From assembly GCA_022264855.1 (NCBI GenBank), contig JABYQU010000001.1, positions 1,302,001-1,366,000 on the forward strand: 64,000 nt of DNA. The letters are read 5' to 3'. This DNA comes from Lenzites betulinus. Lineage: Eukaryota > Basidiomycota > Agaricomycetes > Polyporales > Polyporaceae. The notes under the pieces were generated by a model. The model did not search any database. It was not told the DNA's origin and worked only from the letters and a program-made list of their open reading frames with translations. Made by a program: the position numbers and the translations under genes. Below, one piece after another: positions 48,950-59,275 of this stretch; positions within the stretch are counted from its first letter, which is position 1, and every line of letters begins with the position of its first letter.

Positions 48950-49133
48950 ATGTCAAAAGAGCGCCCGGATGATACCCGCGCCCGCACCCGCGCCCATTCC
49001 TCCTGCATCCCTCCCCCGCGCCCCTCGCTAGCGATGTCGGGAGAATATCCAGCAGCGATCGCAAACAACCCTAGTCTGCGCGCGACATGGCACCTACTCG
49101 ACGGAGCCGCGCGCGCAGCCATACTGCAAGGGA
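48950..49133 (+). pseudogene. CACTA accessory gene, 5' part of first exon (interrupted)
   Basis: The start MSKERPDDTRARTRAHSSC leads into SLAMSGEYPAAIANNPSLRA and ends ...AAILQG at the KDZ insertion point. The frame stops inside the KDZ terminal repeat soon afterwards. The rest of the gene resumes at 59276. Across the two sides the codon phase is identical: base 49133 and base 59275, the last bases of the two target-duplication copies, are both the first base of the same codon. The gene was therefore whole before the insertion. Confidence 0.8.
49126..49133. repeat. Left 8-bp target-site duplication of the KDZ element
   Basis: GCAAGGGA directly precedes the left terminal repeat (CACCTGATC...). 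The same eight bases directly follow the right terminal repeat at 59268-59275. An 8-bp duplication is what the KDZ/Zisupton superfamily is known to make. Confidence 0.9.
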
Positions 49134-49400
49134 CACCTGATCATCACATCAATATAGCTTATCAAACTACGTAAGTCCGGTGGGAGTCCGCAAGTTAAAT
49201 AGACCTAATAGACCACTTCCCTGCCACTACGAGTAATTCTACCAATACCGCTGCCTCTTCCCTTTTATAGAAGGTCCTCCCGCCCTCCCTTTCCGCCACT
49301 ACAAGTCCGGGCGCCTTCCCTCGCTCCTCGGCGATATCCGGGCGTTTGATGGCAGCCACAGCCCCGGCTATCTCGGCGCCCCCTCCCCGCCCCGCCCCCG

Positions 49401-49622
49401 CCGGCGCTCCCCCGCCCATCAGCGCTATCTCCCGCCCCCGCCGGCGCTCCCCCGCCCATCAGCGCTATCTCCCGCCCCCGCCGGCGCTCCCCCGCCCATC
49501 AGCGCTATCTCCCGCCCCCGCCGGCGCTCCCCCGCCCATCAGCGCTATCTCCCGCCCCCGCCGGCGCTCCCCCGCCCATCAGCGCTATCTCCCGCCCCGC
49601 CGGCGCTCCCCCGCCCATCAGC
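49401..49622. repeat. 40-bp tandem repeat within the KDZ left end
   Basis: The core CCGGCGCTCCCCCGCCCATC recurs at 49401, 49441, 49481, 49521, 49561 and about 49600, giving six copies at a period of 40 bp (the last interval is one base shorter). The right arm has two copies. Confidence 0.88.
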
Positions 49623-49805
49623 GCGCTCCCCGCCGGCGCTTTCCCTTCCCCCCGGCGCTTTCCCTTCCCCCCGGCGCTCCCCACTGCCCCGGCGCTCCCC
49701 GCCCCCCGGCGCTTTCCCTTCCCCCGGCGCTCCCCACTGCCCCGGCGCTTTCCCTTCCCCCCGGCGCTTTCCCTTCCCCCGGCGCTCCCCACTGCCCCGG
49801 CGCTC
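49623..49805. repeat. Short GC-rich minisatellite in the KDZ left end
   Basis: Irregular repeats of CCGGCGCTTTCCCTTCCC alternating with CCGGCGCTCCCCACTGCC, about 19 bp each. The matching array in the right arm (about 58791-58930) has fewer units. Confidence 0.75.
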
Positions 49806-49856
49806 TCCCATCCCACTGCACACTAACTCCCCCGTCCCTCGGCTGTCTCTCCTCCG

Positions 49857-50251
49857 GTTCTCTCGTTTTCTTTGTATAGTGTAACACTTACATTTCGCTA
49901 TACAATGGTATTCTTATAACTGGCTATTAGCCCCACACGCGACACTCTAATCGCGGCCGACATAAGTAATGCAGAACTAACGCCGGATGACGTAGATCAT
50001 TCCGGCGCTTCAATCCCGATTCCTCGGAGAACGACTGCGCCACGTGTCCGCCCGCGTCCCGAGCGTGCCTCCTCCGCCCCTCCTCCGTCCCGCCCCTCCT
50101 CCGTCCCGCCCCTCCCCCCTCCCGCCCACGCTCGCACAGCGCAAACTCAGCCACAGCTCTACACCGTAATAGAGCCCAAGCTTCCGCTTTTACTGCTCAT
50201 CTTATCAGGTAAGTATCCGTGCGTGAAGTCATCCATCACAGCCCCATCACC
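49857..50251. other. KDZ subterminal region and transposase promoter
   Basis: Diverged extension of the terminal repeat, then a stretch with repeated CCCGCCCCTCCTCCGTC units (about 50080-50125) and the presumed transposase promoter. No gene is seen. Confidence 0.4.
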
Positions 50252-53200
50252 ATGACTTCGCAGATTCCCACACCGCCCAGCCCGCCCGCCAACAGCCGAC
50301 GCATCACCCACGAGGCAAGATCCACGCGAAGGCCTTGCTGCCTACACCTTGTAAGTTATGTATTGATTATATGTGCTACACAAATGTGTGCTCAGTATAT
50401 AGACTGTGAGCTCTCGGAGTTTGCGGTTCATTTCTTCCCGCTACTCACAATCTCTCCCTCATGCCTGCAAAGCGCGGAGGGGTTTCGCGCGTCGTCCGGA
50501 TGGTGGGACCCGCGCTCGAGGGCGCAGCACAGCCGCACGCGCCACCTGTTCTCCGAAAGATCTGCGAGAAGCGCTACGGCATGAAAGCGCTGGAGGAGGA
50601 GCGGCGCCGGACTGCCGAGAAGCTCGAGTCCCTAAAGCACGGTATTCCTTCTTTCTAAATAATAACATGTAGTGCCAAACATGATGTCGTTGCTAGCTAT
50701 GGGTTCTCAATCACGCAAGGGCCTCGCGGAGCTACGCGGGGAGGAGCCTCCAATGGCCGTCGAAGACGATGTCCATGAGATGCTCACCGCCGGCGCCCCG
50801 GAACCCGACGACGAGGAGTGGGAAGATACCCCAGACGATCAAAACGTCACGGCCATCACTTACGCCATACGCGACATCCTCCAGGGACGGTAAGGCACAC
50901 CGGCATATCCAGATGATGACGCGAGCTCACAGTATTTCTTGTAGCACTGCCTATCGCCGAACACGGGACGAACGTACATGGAAGAACCGGATGTACAACC
51001 TCGACGCCAACTGGCGGCCGCAAATCCCGCAACTCGTTCAAGCATATCTACAATGGAAGTATGGCGCACCGTCCCCGCAATCAACCGAGCCATGCGAGGA
51101 GACCGGGACATCGGGCGCTGAGTGCTATGACTTTGATATTGATATTGTCGATATCTATACCAAAAAGAAGACTGTCCACATCAAACGCGGCGCCGATCAG
51201 ACCACTGCCGAGGCCCTCGTACTCCACGGATATCTAGGCACTGTGCCGATCAGTCCGTCCCTCGCAATCTCCCTGGACACACTCGAACTTTTCAGATGTA
51301 TCCGCTTGTTCAAAGCTTCATTCAGCACAGAGGCATTCACAAAACTCCTGTGTTACATGTACTTCGTAAGTCGCGCGTTGTGTCATTCTCGCGCGTACAC
51401 TGATGCAGGCATCAATTTAGATCCCTTATCGCCGATACTATCGGACGGCTATTGCGGACGCGTTCGACATCTATCTCACTATCCTGCGTGACGTCAATCG
51501 CAACATGATGGCAGAGCTGGGCCGTGATTCGCCCGACTGGAGGGCGGTGAACGCTTGCCCCGCGTGCGCCTACAAGGTATGCCGTCCTATCTCCTAGCAA
51601 ACTAACTAACTTAACATGCATCCCGCAGCTGGACGATGAGGTACCGGCGGTTTTCGACCGCATATTATGTATGGATGGTAATAATAGTCTCAAACGTCTT
51701 GCACCTGCCGCCGGGCGCTCCTCCGGCGATCCACGCACTTTCGATAGCGACTACTTTCTTCCGCGCAGCTATGTCGCCGAGTTCGCGAACGAGGTCAAGG
51801 CACGCCAACAGCAGAAGAAGCCCGATCTTATGGATGACGTCCACGACACGGGTTTGGATAGCGATGATCCACCGGCGCCCGGCGAAAGCACTGCCGAGGG
51901 GGATCCGACTGATGGAGCGCTCGAGAATATCACGCCATGTGCGTCCCACTGGAAGGCGGCCTCTGCCGATGCAAACAAGCGGATGTGGGGTGTTTTCGAA
52001 GAGACTGGTATATTCGCGTGCTGTTGCCGCCACGGCATCATCCTATGGCTTACAGACATGGTTCGCAGTGGGGAACTGTAAGTGAATAGTCCCCCCACTT
52101 TGCACATACTAAACTGCACATCAGGGCGAAATATCCGCTCGCGATTGTCGCCAAGATCCAGAGCGCGATCGGGGGCAAGAATATGATCGGGTATGATATC
52201 GGATGCACATTTCAAAAGACTGTGCAATCAAGCCGTCTCGGTCCGGAGTTCGCGTCGTCCGGCTCGCGATTCTGCGTCAACGCTTTCCATGGGTATTCAC
52301 ACGCTTACACTTGCCAGGTGCACTTCCATCCTAACTCCATCGCTGGCGTGGGCACCGAAGATCTCGAAACTCTCGAGCGAGTATTCGGCGACTCCAATGA
52401 GCTCGCGCCGGTGACACGCTACGCGTCACCGTATCGACGGCACGTCTTGATCGACCTTTTCTTCCATCAGCGCGATGCCGAGAAGTACGCGAACCTCGGC
52501 TTGATGCTATACAATAACTACGCGCAGGCGCTCGACATCATCGAGGAGAAGGCGCCGATGATCGACGAAACCCTCAAGACACTCGGAATCACCATGGAGA
52601 ACCTTCGCGAGTACACGCTGGAGGAACGTAACTATTTCTCAGCGCTGCAGGACGAGGACCCTAAGAATGTCCATCTTGTTGCATATGTTGAGGCCCTGCA
52701 AGACTTGAGGAAGACCTCGTGAGTCCATCGTGATGTATCTAACCACCGATCTGATCTATCTGATAGCGACGAGCTTCATGATGTGTCTCGGCGGTTCTAC
52801 GACAACGCGGCATCAGCCGGCAAGACAGGCACGACCCTCACGTTTATGGAACCAGTCCGGGGCCCCACCGACTATGCCGCCGATCTCTCCGCAACCCGCA
52901 AGCTAGAGACACGTCGTCGATATCTGCGCGAACGGGTTGCTCAGCTGACGGCCGAGGTCAATGTAATGGAAGTTCGACTCGATATCGAGCAGCGCTGGCA
53001 GCCCGGCGACAGCAACTACCGCGAAATCGTGCAATACATCGCCGAGCGGAGATATCATCGGGCGCTCGGGCGCCTTCAACGTTTGGTTATCCTCCGGCTG
53101 TTCGAGCTACACAAATTAAATCTCTCCCGAACCGGTAAGCACTGATCGAGGTCTCCTGAGATCGGGATCTCATCTAACATGACGTCTACTGTACAGGGTA

Positions 53201-53867
53201 CAAGGCACGCACCTACATCGCGAAGAGCTTGCAGACGCGCTGCAAAGCAATTCGCAATGCCGTCAATGCATACAATGAAGCTGCGCGCGCACTCGAACCG
53301 CCGCGCGAGACACTTGACTGGTCGAAAGCATCGCACTACGCGTTCCTCGAGGAGTTCGCACTCTTGCGGGATACCAAGAACGATATCCGCGACAAGCCGT
53401 GGGCGAAGCCGATCGTCCGCGAAACCATGCGTATCGTACAGCGCGTCGAGCGGGCACGCGAGGAGCTCGTGAACGTAACCCGCGAAATTCGAAGGCTGCA
53501 CACGTCTATTCGCGACGAGGAACTCCTTTTCAGCGCAGTTCTCGAAGATCTCAGCAACCGCAAAGATCCGCTGCACGGCGCAATGCAAGACTATGTTCGC
53601 CATCGTCGTGGCGCAAGTGCGCGGAACATGGCATACATTCAACGCTTGTACGCGCTCGAAGGCTTTACAGGTACTCCTTCCTCGGGATACCGAGCCGGCG
53701 CCCCACTCCCGGCGCTCGTTCGCCCATCTCAACTCCAGACACTCGTGAATGAGGAAATGTCCGCCGTCACACAGGAGGAGCATGCGACAGTAGACGCGAT
53801 CGACGACGACGAGATGGGAGGGGAAGTATATGCGATTATGGAGTACCTCGCCGACATCACGATGTAA
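50252..53867 (+). CDS. KDZ transposase
   Basis: A multi-exon RNase H-fold transposase. A cysteine pair precedes the catalytic core (NACPACAYK). The three acidic catalytic positions are visible in family context: CMDGNNSLKRL (about 51669), MIGYDIGCTF (52183) and GTEDLETLERVFGDSNELA (52351). Further hallmarks are FCVNAFHGYSHAYTCQVHF, RYASPYRRHVLIDLFFHQRD and EKYANLGLMLYNNYAQALD. The last third is helical and coiled-coil-like, ending YAIMEYLADITM. The enzyme excises and inserts the element. The core exons from 50672 on are firm. The first exons are tentative: 50252 (MTSQIPTPPSPPANSRR) is the best upstream ATG, and 50461 is an alternative. I see no stop codon inside the core, so it may be active. 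Confidence 0.9.
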
Positions 53868-54366
53868 AAGTAGTTATCTGACTTACCCATACAATATCGA
53901 AAGCTATCCAAGAATTGGCCGAGGGACTTCACACGATTGAGTGATCAAATGAACACTACACGCCGCGCGAAGCCCCAATGTGATTGTGATATTTAGGTAA
54001 ATCCTGGGTAAATGAAGCGGGGAAGGGCACGAGGTGATATCGGGGCTGGAGGCATGCAGGCCTTGTTCTGGTGCTCATCGCGCGCGAATTCACACATCTC
54101 TGCAGTCATCAGATGCTTACTGCAGCTTGAAGTACAAAGAACTGTCAGAAATAGTAAACTATTATGTATTGTATCAATCCGAGAAGCAGAAGAAGCTTGG
54201 CAGATGTCTTGAGGAACATGCTCCGGGGGCGGGCATGTGCTGATCGTGCATGTGCATGCAAAGCGTTCTCGCGCGAATGCATTCTTGCGCGCTAACCTCG
54301 GCTTGCAACTCACCCTTCTCTTCTCTCTCCTCCCTCTACATGCCCTTCCCCTGATCCCTCCCCGCA
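53868..54366. other. Spacer inside the KDZ element
   Basis: Non-coding stretch between the transposase and the second gene, probably the transposase 3' region and the promoter of the next gene. No further feature is seen. Confidence 0.4.
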
Positions 54367-55748
54367 ATGATTACAAGCAGGAAAGGGGCTTATGAAGGGC
54401 CTTTTTATGTATGTTTGGGGGGCGAGAACGCGGGGATCTACAAGCGGAAGCGGTGAGTACTCATGTGTGCGAGGCATCGAGTTACATCGCCCATCTATCC
54501 CTAGCCCACCGCAGACAGCTCTCGGTGACTATAAGCCACTCGTCCCCGTCGTCGTCGTCTGCTCTCTGGAGGCGGACGCCATCGCAATCAACGAGCTCAA
54601 CGAGAGCATCTTCAATGGCTGTTCCCCCGACGACAACCACCGCATGGTCTACTGGCTGGGCAAACGGCCTGCTACCGCGATCACTTTGGAGACGACTGGC
54701 CCCATCTACTCCATCAGAGTGGGGGAAGAGACCGGAGTTTACGTTGGATTTCCCTGGTACGTTTCACATCGTCCATCCCGACCATTTATGATCCTGATAA
54801 CAACTCCAGGAAGCAGCTCAACCACCTTGTCGTAGATTACAAGCCGAAGGGCCAGGCCACATGGTGTGGATCGAAGACGATATCTGAGGCCATCATATAC
54901 ATGGTTAGTAAGCCTGGGTATAACCTCCCTCTCGTCCCACCAGGCCACGAGCTCCCTCCTCCCCCCGAGCCGGAGGACGACGAGGACGACGACCACAACG
55001 GCGGCAGCGATAACGGCCACGACTACGACGGCAAGGACGCACATCGCGCCTCCGCTCACTCGTCCCGCAAACCCCGCTCTCCCGTCAAGTCGTCGCGCGA
55101 TGTCCGCGTACGTGAATCCCCCGTGAAGTCCACCCGGGATGCCTCTAGGCCCGCGTCGCCCACCAAGTTGTCATGCCACGCCTCTATCAGCTCGTCGCCC
55201 GTCAAACCGTCTCGCGACGTCGAGGCCCCGTCGTCGCCCGTCAAACCGTCTCGATCCTCGTCCCACAAGGCCCCGGCATCTGCGTCGGCTGTCTCCTCCC
55301 CGCGCCCGAAGGCCACCTCTTCGCGCACCCATCGCCACCACTCACGGCAAGATGATGATGATTCGAGGGCACGACGCGAGGAGGTCGAGGACGATCTCGC
55401 CATCGGTAAGCTCCATTGTCACTTGATATACATTATACTAATATCTCTGCAGCGCTCCGAGAGAGCCTTAGGCTGTCGGGCCCCCGCGAGGCCCTTCGCA
55501 CCATCGTCCGCCCCCCACCAACCATCGACAGGAGCTCTCGTCGCGCCCTCGCGATCAGCTTCGGCCCGAGTGCAGACCGCGTCCTGCTGCAATCAGGCAT
55601 CACGGCCGATGAGCTCCTCATGCTCTTCCGTGTCCGCGTTCATTGTGACAACGTCGAGAGCTTCGTCTACCACTTGTCTATGAACCTCAAGTGGGACGCC
55701 AAGGTTTGTAGGGACCTGTGGAACGAGATAGACTTTCCGCTCATGTAG
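54367..55748 (+). CDS. KDZ cargo gene 1, possible RNase H1-N/viroplasmin-like module
   Basis: The first exon encodes MITSRKGAYEGPFYVCLGG and NAGIYKRK. An intron ending at CCCTAG leads to RPPQTALGDYKPLVPVVVVC. The next stretch, GPIYSIRVGEETGVYVGFPW followed by KQLNHLVVDYKPKGQATWCG and KTISEAIIYM, has the layout of the small RNase H1 N-terminal (viroplasmin-like) nucleic-acid-binding module: a Y-x-V strand, GVY, an aromatic, then a helix. The first exon may be a degenerate copy of the same pattern. The middle is a disordered Ser/Pro/Lys region with repeated SPVK(S/P)SRD units. The C-terminal exon (LRESLRLSGPREALRTIV, DELLMLFRVRVHC) is probably folded and is unknown to me. Domain assignment is by eye and tentative; the gene itself is well supported. 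Confidence 0.7.
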
Positions 55749-55974
55749 TTGACGCCCCCGCCCATGCCTCGTTATCTCTTGATCTCTACATCATGTTTAT
55801 TTGTTGCTCACGTGCTCGGGTCGCATATTTGTGCCCAAAACAAATACACACAATGCTGACTGGTTGAGGGTAGCCACGTAGACTTACATTAAAACTACCA
55901 ACAGCTCGCCCTCTCCCCTGCCGCTTTCCTCATACTCACTAACTTCTCTCCTCTGTGGACACCCGGTGAGCACT

Positions 55975-58370
55975 ATGGTAAAGAAGTCCGACGTTGTCCT
56001 GCATCGCCTTTCGAAGGACTCTCGGAAGTCCTCGTCCACCAAACGCGTGCGCATGCCGTGGACTGCGCGTGAGGACCGTGAACGTCGCGCCCGCCGGATG
56101 AAGCGTACCGCGGCCGAGAAACGGGCGCTCCAAGAGAAGCGTCGCGCGAAGAAGACGAAGCTCCAGGACGCCCTCCACGAGGCGCGCACAACCATGTGGC
56201 AAGTCGCGGTGAACCTTAAAGAAGAGTTCGGCTCGCACTCGGCCGAGTACTTCTACCGCCTTATCATGCAAACCTCCCATCGCAGCAACGCTCAGCCCCG
56301 CAAAATCTCGCTCTGGAATGGCTTCGTCAGTCGGGAGATGAAGAAGTATAATGAGGGTAAGTCTGACCTTGCTTGACTCTGTACAACCAACCTCACAATG
56401 AACAGAGCGAGGCCGCGGTGATCGCGATCGCGTCTCCTCCTCCTTCATCAAGGAGCTGTCGCGTCGCTGGAAGCAGATGTCGAAGGAGGAGCAAGAGGAA
56501 GCGGGGGCCGAGGCCGTACAGGAGCTGGGCGAACGACGGGAGAATCGCGAGGAGGGTATCCATAATGTCCCGCTACACGCGTACAACGATATTCAAGCGA
56601 CCCTTTCGAGCATCCGACGCCAGGTGAGTATGCTCGCGCTCTGACAATGATCTATCATTCAAGCCACACCCAGATCGAGAACCTCAACGGTCGAACGGGC
56701 GCGGAGTTCCTCGTCATCGGCGTACGGTCAAACCCCAGTCAAATGAATCCCCCCTACGTCTTCTACACCTCGGAACGCCTCAAGCAGTTCGTCGAGCTCA
56801 TCAACAACACCTCCCTCAGCGACTTTACCCTCCGGCTGGAGGGCTACTGCGTCGCTGGCGTTGATAGTAAGTCATTATGCAGATATGTAACGATGATGGC
56901 GCTGACTTCGTTCATTCAGGTCTGAAGAAGTCGACCGACAGCCTCATCGACCTCAAGCACAGGGTGGCGGCTATTGTGTTGGAAAAGCTTCGTGAGTAAC
57001 ACATCTATAGCACCTGTAGTATACATAGTAATACTCTTCACAGAAGCCGCGTGCACCCGGGCGAACATCACCAAGATGTTCTACGTCAACTTCCACGAGC
57101 ACATCACTATGCGGTACGGCGTCGTGCTCGAGCGGTGGCCCCTCCCCAAGTTTGTCGCCCCCGGCAAGCTTTCCTCCCGCCAGGAGCTCAATATCCTCCT
57201 CAGCGCGTTCGAGAACGACGTGGCCTTCTTCCGTCAACTCACAAACCCTGAGTGGGAGGAGTGGCTTCAGGAATACCGGCAGGGCGACATCCACAATGAA
57301 ACCCCGGGTGTGAGTATCAATACAACCTCCCAGGCTGCAGCTTCGTCGGTCCAACCCGCCCCGGAGCCCACGACCACCCAGGAGACCTCGCCCACGACCA
57401 CTCAGGAGACCTCGCCCACTACCAACAACCCCAGCACGGACGCCGTGACAACCACCGCGCCCACATCCGCGGCAGCCGACTGTGGTGCCGGTGAACATCC
57501 GCCGCAGGAAGGCTCGGTCCCAAGCACCCAGGCCAACCCCCGCGCGGGCGAAAGCGGGCTGCCGACGCCCCCATCAGCTTCACCTTCATGCACGCCGTCA
57601 CCACCGCAAGCGGCGACGGCATAATCGTTCCCAAGCGCGCTCGCAAGGAGCGTTGTGACAAAGGTACAACCAGGGAGAAGAAGAAGACACAGAGCAAGAC
57701 AGCGAAGAAGTCCGCACCCGCGTCGTCCTCAGCAGCGACGCCCGCGGCCTCCTCACGGACGACGCCTGCCGCGGCCTCCTCAGCGACAACGCCCGCGGCC
57801 GCCTCCACCCCGCCCACGGCCTCCTCAACGACGGCGCCCGCGGCCACCTCCACCCCGCCCGTGTCCTCCTCAGCAGCGACGCCCGCGGCCACCTCCACCC
57901 CGCCCACGGCCTCCTCAACGACGGCGCCCGCGGCCACCTCCACCCCGCCCGCGTCGTCCTCAGCAGCGACGCCCGCGGCCTCCTCAGGGACGACGCCTGC
58001 CGCGTCCTCCTCAGCAGCGACGCCCGCGGCTGCGTCCACCCCGCCCGCGGCCTCGTCGATCCCGCCCGCGGCCTCGTCGACCCCGCCCGCAACTGTGTCC
58101 ACCCACCCCGGAGCCGCTCCCCTCCGTCCCGCGACCCCGCCGACCTCGCCCGGAGCTGCCCCCGCGCCCTTCGTGCCCGCCGCCGCCTCTGTAACGCCCA
58201 GCACCTTCGGTGTGCCCCCGCCCACATCCGCCAACTCCGCGACTACCCCCGTCACCGGCACCGCCTCTGTGCCGCCCTCCGTGTCCGCTACGGCGCCTGC
58301 CGCCAACGTCAACAACGTCACGGGTGGGATCGCTGTCGGCGCCGACACTCGGGAGGCCGCCGCTATGTGA
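55975..58370 (+). CDS. KDZ cargo gene 2, HMG-like protein with repetitive tail
   Basis: The start is MVKKSDVVLHRLSKDSRKSS, followed by a long basic helix (ERRARRMKRTAAEKRALQ). An HMG-box-like stretch is split by an intron: SLWNGFVSREMKKYNE, then VSSSFIKELSRRWKQMSKEE. Next comes TGAEFLVIGVRSNPSQMNPP with YVFYTSERLKQFVELINNTS, and a conserved-looking block GVVLERWPLPKFVAPGKLSS ending NPEWEEWLQEYRQG. The tail is rich in Thr, Pro and Ala. Without further splicing it would end at 57624. A splice with an acceptor near 57509 would continue into RGRKRAADAPISFTFMHAV, a basic patch and an Ala/Pro/Thr repeat ending at 58370; I give that end. A DNA-binding helper for transposition is plausible but is inference. 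Confidence 0.7.
57715..58100 (+). repeat. Coding minisatellite in KDZ cargo gene 2
   Basis: Degenerate repeats of codons for SSAATPAA and TSTPPASSTTAPA, built on GC-rich units of about 24 bp such as GCGACGCCCGCGGCC. They keep the forward frame open and also leave long antisense frames open, which are not genes. Confidence 0.75.
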
Positions 58371-58739
58371 AGCACGAGGTCCGCTGTGACTTAGAGGTCT
58401 GCGAACGCGCCTCCGGAACGTTGGGATTACCTTGGGTCTGCCTTAGTATACTGTTACTGCCATCATGTAGTCAGGTCTTAATGAAATATGATATGGAATT
58501 CAACCGATTTCAATGTGGGACTAAGGCCGTATAGTATTGTACTCTTGTTAGTAAGTAAACTTAGAGATAGTATTAACCGGGGGCGCGGAGCGCCGAGATG
58601 ATCTAATGTGCTACGTCACTCGGGCGTCAGTTTTACCGGACGCGATTAAAGTGCCGCGTGTGAGGCTACTGGGCGATATAATGACACCATTGTATAGCGA
58701 TAAGTAATTACTACAAAATACAGAAGAAAGCGAACAAAA
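58371..58739. other. KDZ right subterminal region
   Basis: 3' region of cargo gene 2 and a diverged inner extension of the right terminal repeat (similarity to about 49857-50010 on the left). No gene is seen. Confidence 0.45.
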
Positions 58740-59267
58740 CGGAGGAGAGACAGCCGAGGGACGGGGGAGTTAGTGTGCAGTGGGATGGGAGAGCGCCGGG
58801 GCAGTGGGGAGCGCCGGGGGAAGGGAAAGCGCCGGGGGGAAGGGAAAGCGCCGGGGGGCGGGGAGCGCCGGGGCAGTGGGGAGCGCCGGGGGGAAGGGAA
58901 AGCGCCGGGGGGAAGGGAAAGCGCCGGCGGGGAGCGCGCTGATGGGCGGGGGAGCGCCGGCGGGGGCGGGAGATAGCGCTGATGGGCGGGGGAGCGCCGG
59001 CGGGGGCGGGGCGGGGAGGGGGCGCCGAGATAGCCGGGGCTGTGGCTGCCATCAAACGCCCGGATATCGCCGAGGAGCGAGGGAAGGCGCCCGGACTTGT
59101 AGTGGCGGAAAGGGAGGGCGGGAGGACCTTCTATAAAAGGGAAGAGGCAGCGGTATTGGTAGAATTACTCGTAGTGGCAGGGAAGTGGTCTATTAGGTCT
59201 ATTTAACTTGCGGACTCCCACCGGACTTACGTAGTTTGATAAGCTATATTGATGTGATGATCAGGTG
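58740..59267 (-). repeat. KDZ right terminal inverted repeat
   Basis: 528 bp, the reverse-complement partner of 49134-49856. It has two copies of the 40-bp unit where the left arm has six, which explains most of the length difference. It ends ...GATGATCAGGTG. Confidence 0.88.
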
Positions 59268-59275
59268 GCAAGGGA
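59268..59275. repeat. Right 8-bp target-site duplication of the KDZ element
   Basis: GCAAGGGA, identical to 49126-49133 and directly adjoining the right terminal repeat. Confidence 0.9.

Larger units (their letters stand above)
49134..49856 (+). repeat. KDZ left terminal inverted repeat
   Basis: 723 bp, matching the reverse complement of 58740-59267. The outermost part, about 290 bp, looks identical. The inner part contains tandem GC-rich repeats in more copies than the right arm. Weaker similarity continues inward to about 50010. Confidence 0.88.
49134..59267 (+). mobile_element. KDZ-superfamily DNA transposon, 10.1 kb, with cargo genes
   Basis: It is bounded by long inverted repeats starting CACCTGATCATCACATC and by a perfect 8-bp target duplication. 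Inside, all on the plus strand, are a KDZ transposase (50252-53867), a protein with a possible RNase H1-N/viroplasmin-like module (54367-55748) and a protein with an HMG-like segment (55975-58370). Transposase motifs are intact and the outer 290 bp of the two repeats look identical, so insertion appears recent. KDZ elements (Kyakuja-Dileera-Zisupton) are known to be expanded in Agaricomycete genomes. Confidence 0.92.

Noticed and set aside
49346..49879. Proline-rich 177-codon open frame in the KDZ left end
   Set aside because: Produced by the 40-bp and 19-bp tandem repeats; the mirror frames in the right arm show it belongs to the terminal repeat.
57419..58375. Antisense 318-codon Ala/Gly/Val-rich open frame
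   Set aside because: Mirror of the Ala/Pro/Thr coding minisatellite on the forward strand.
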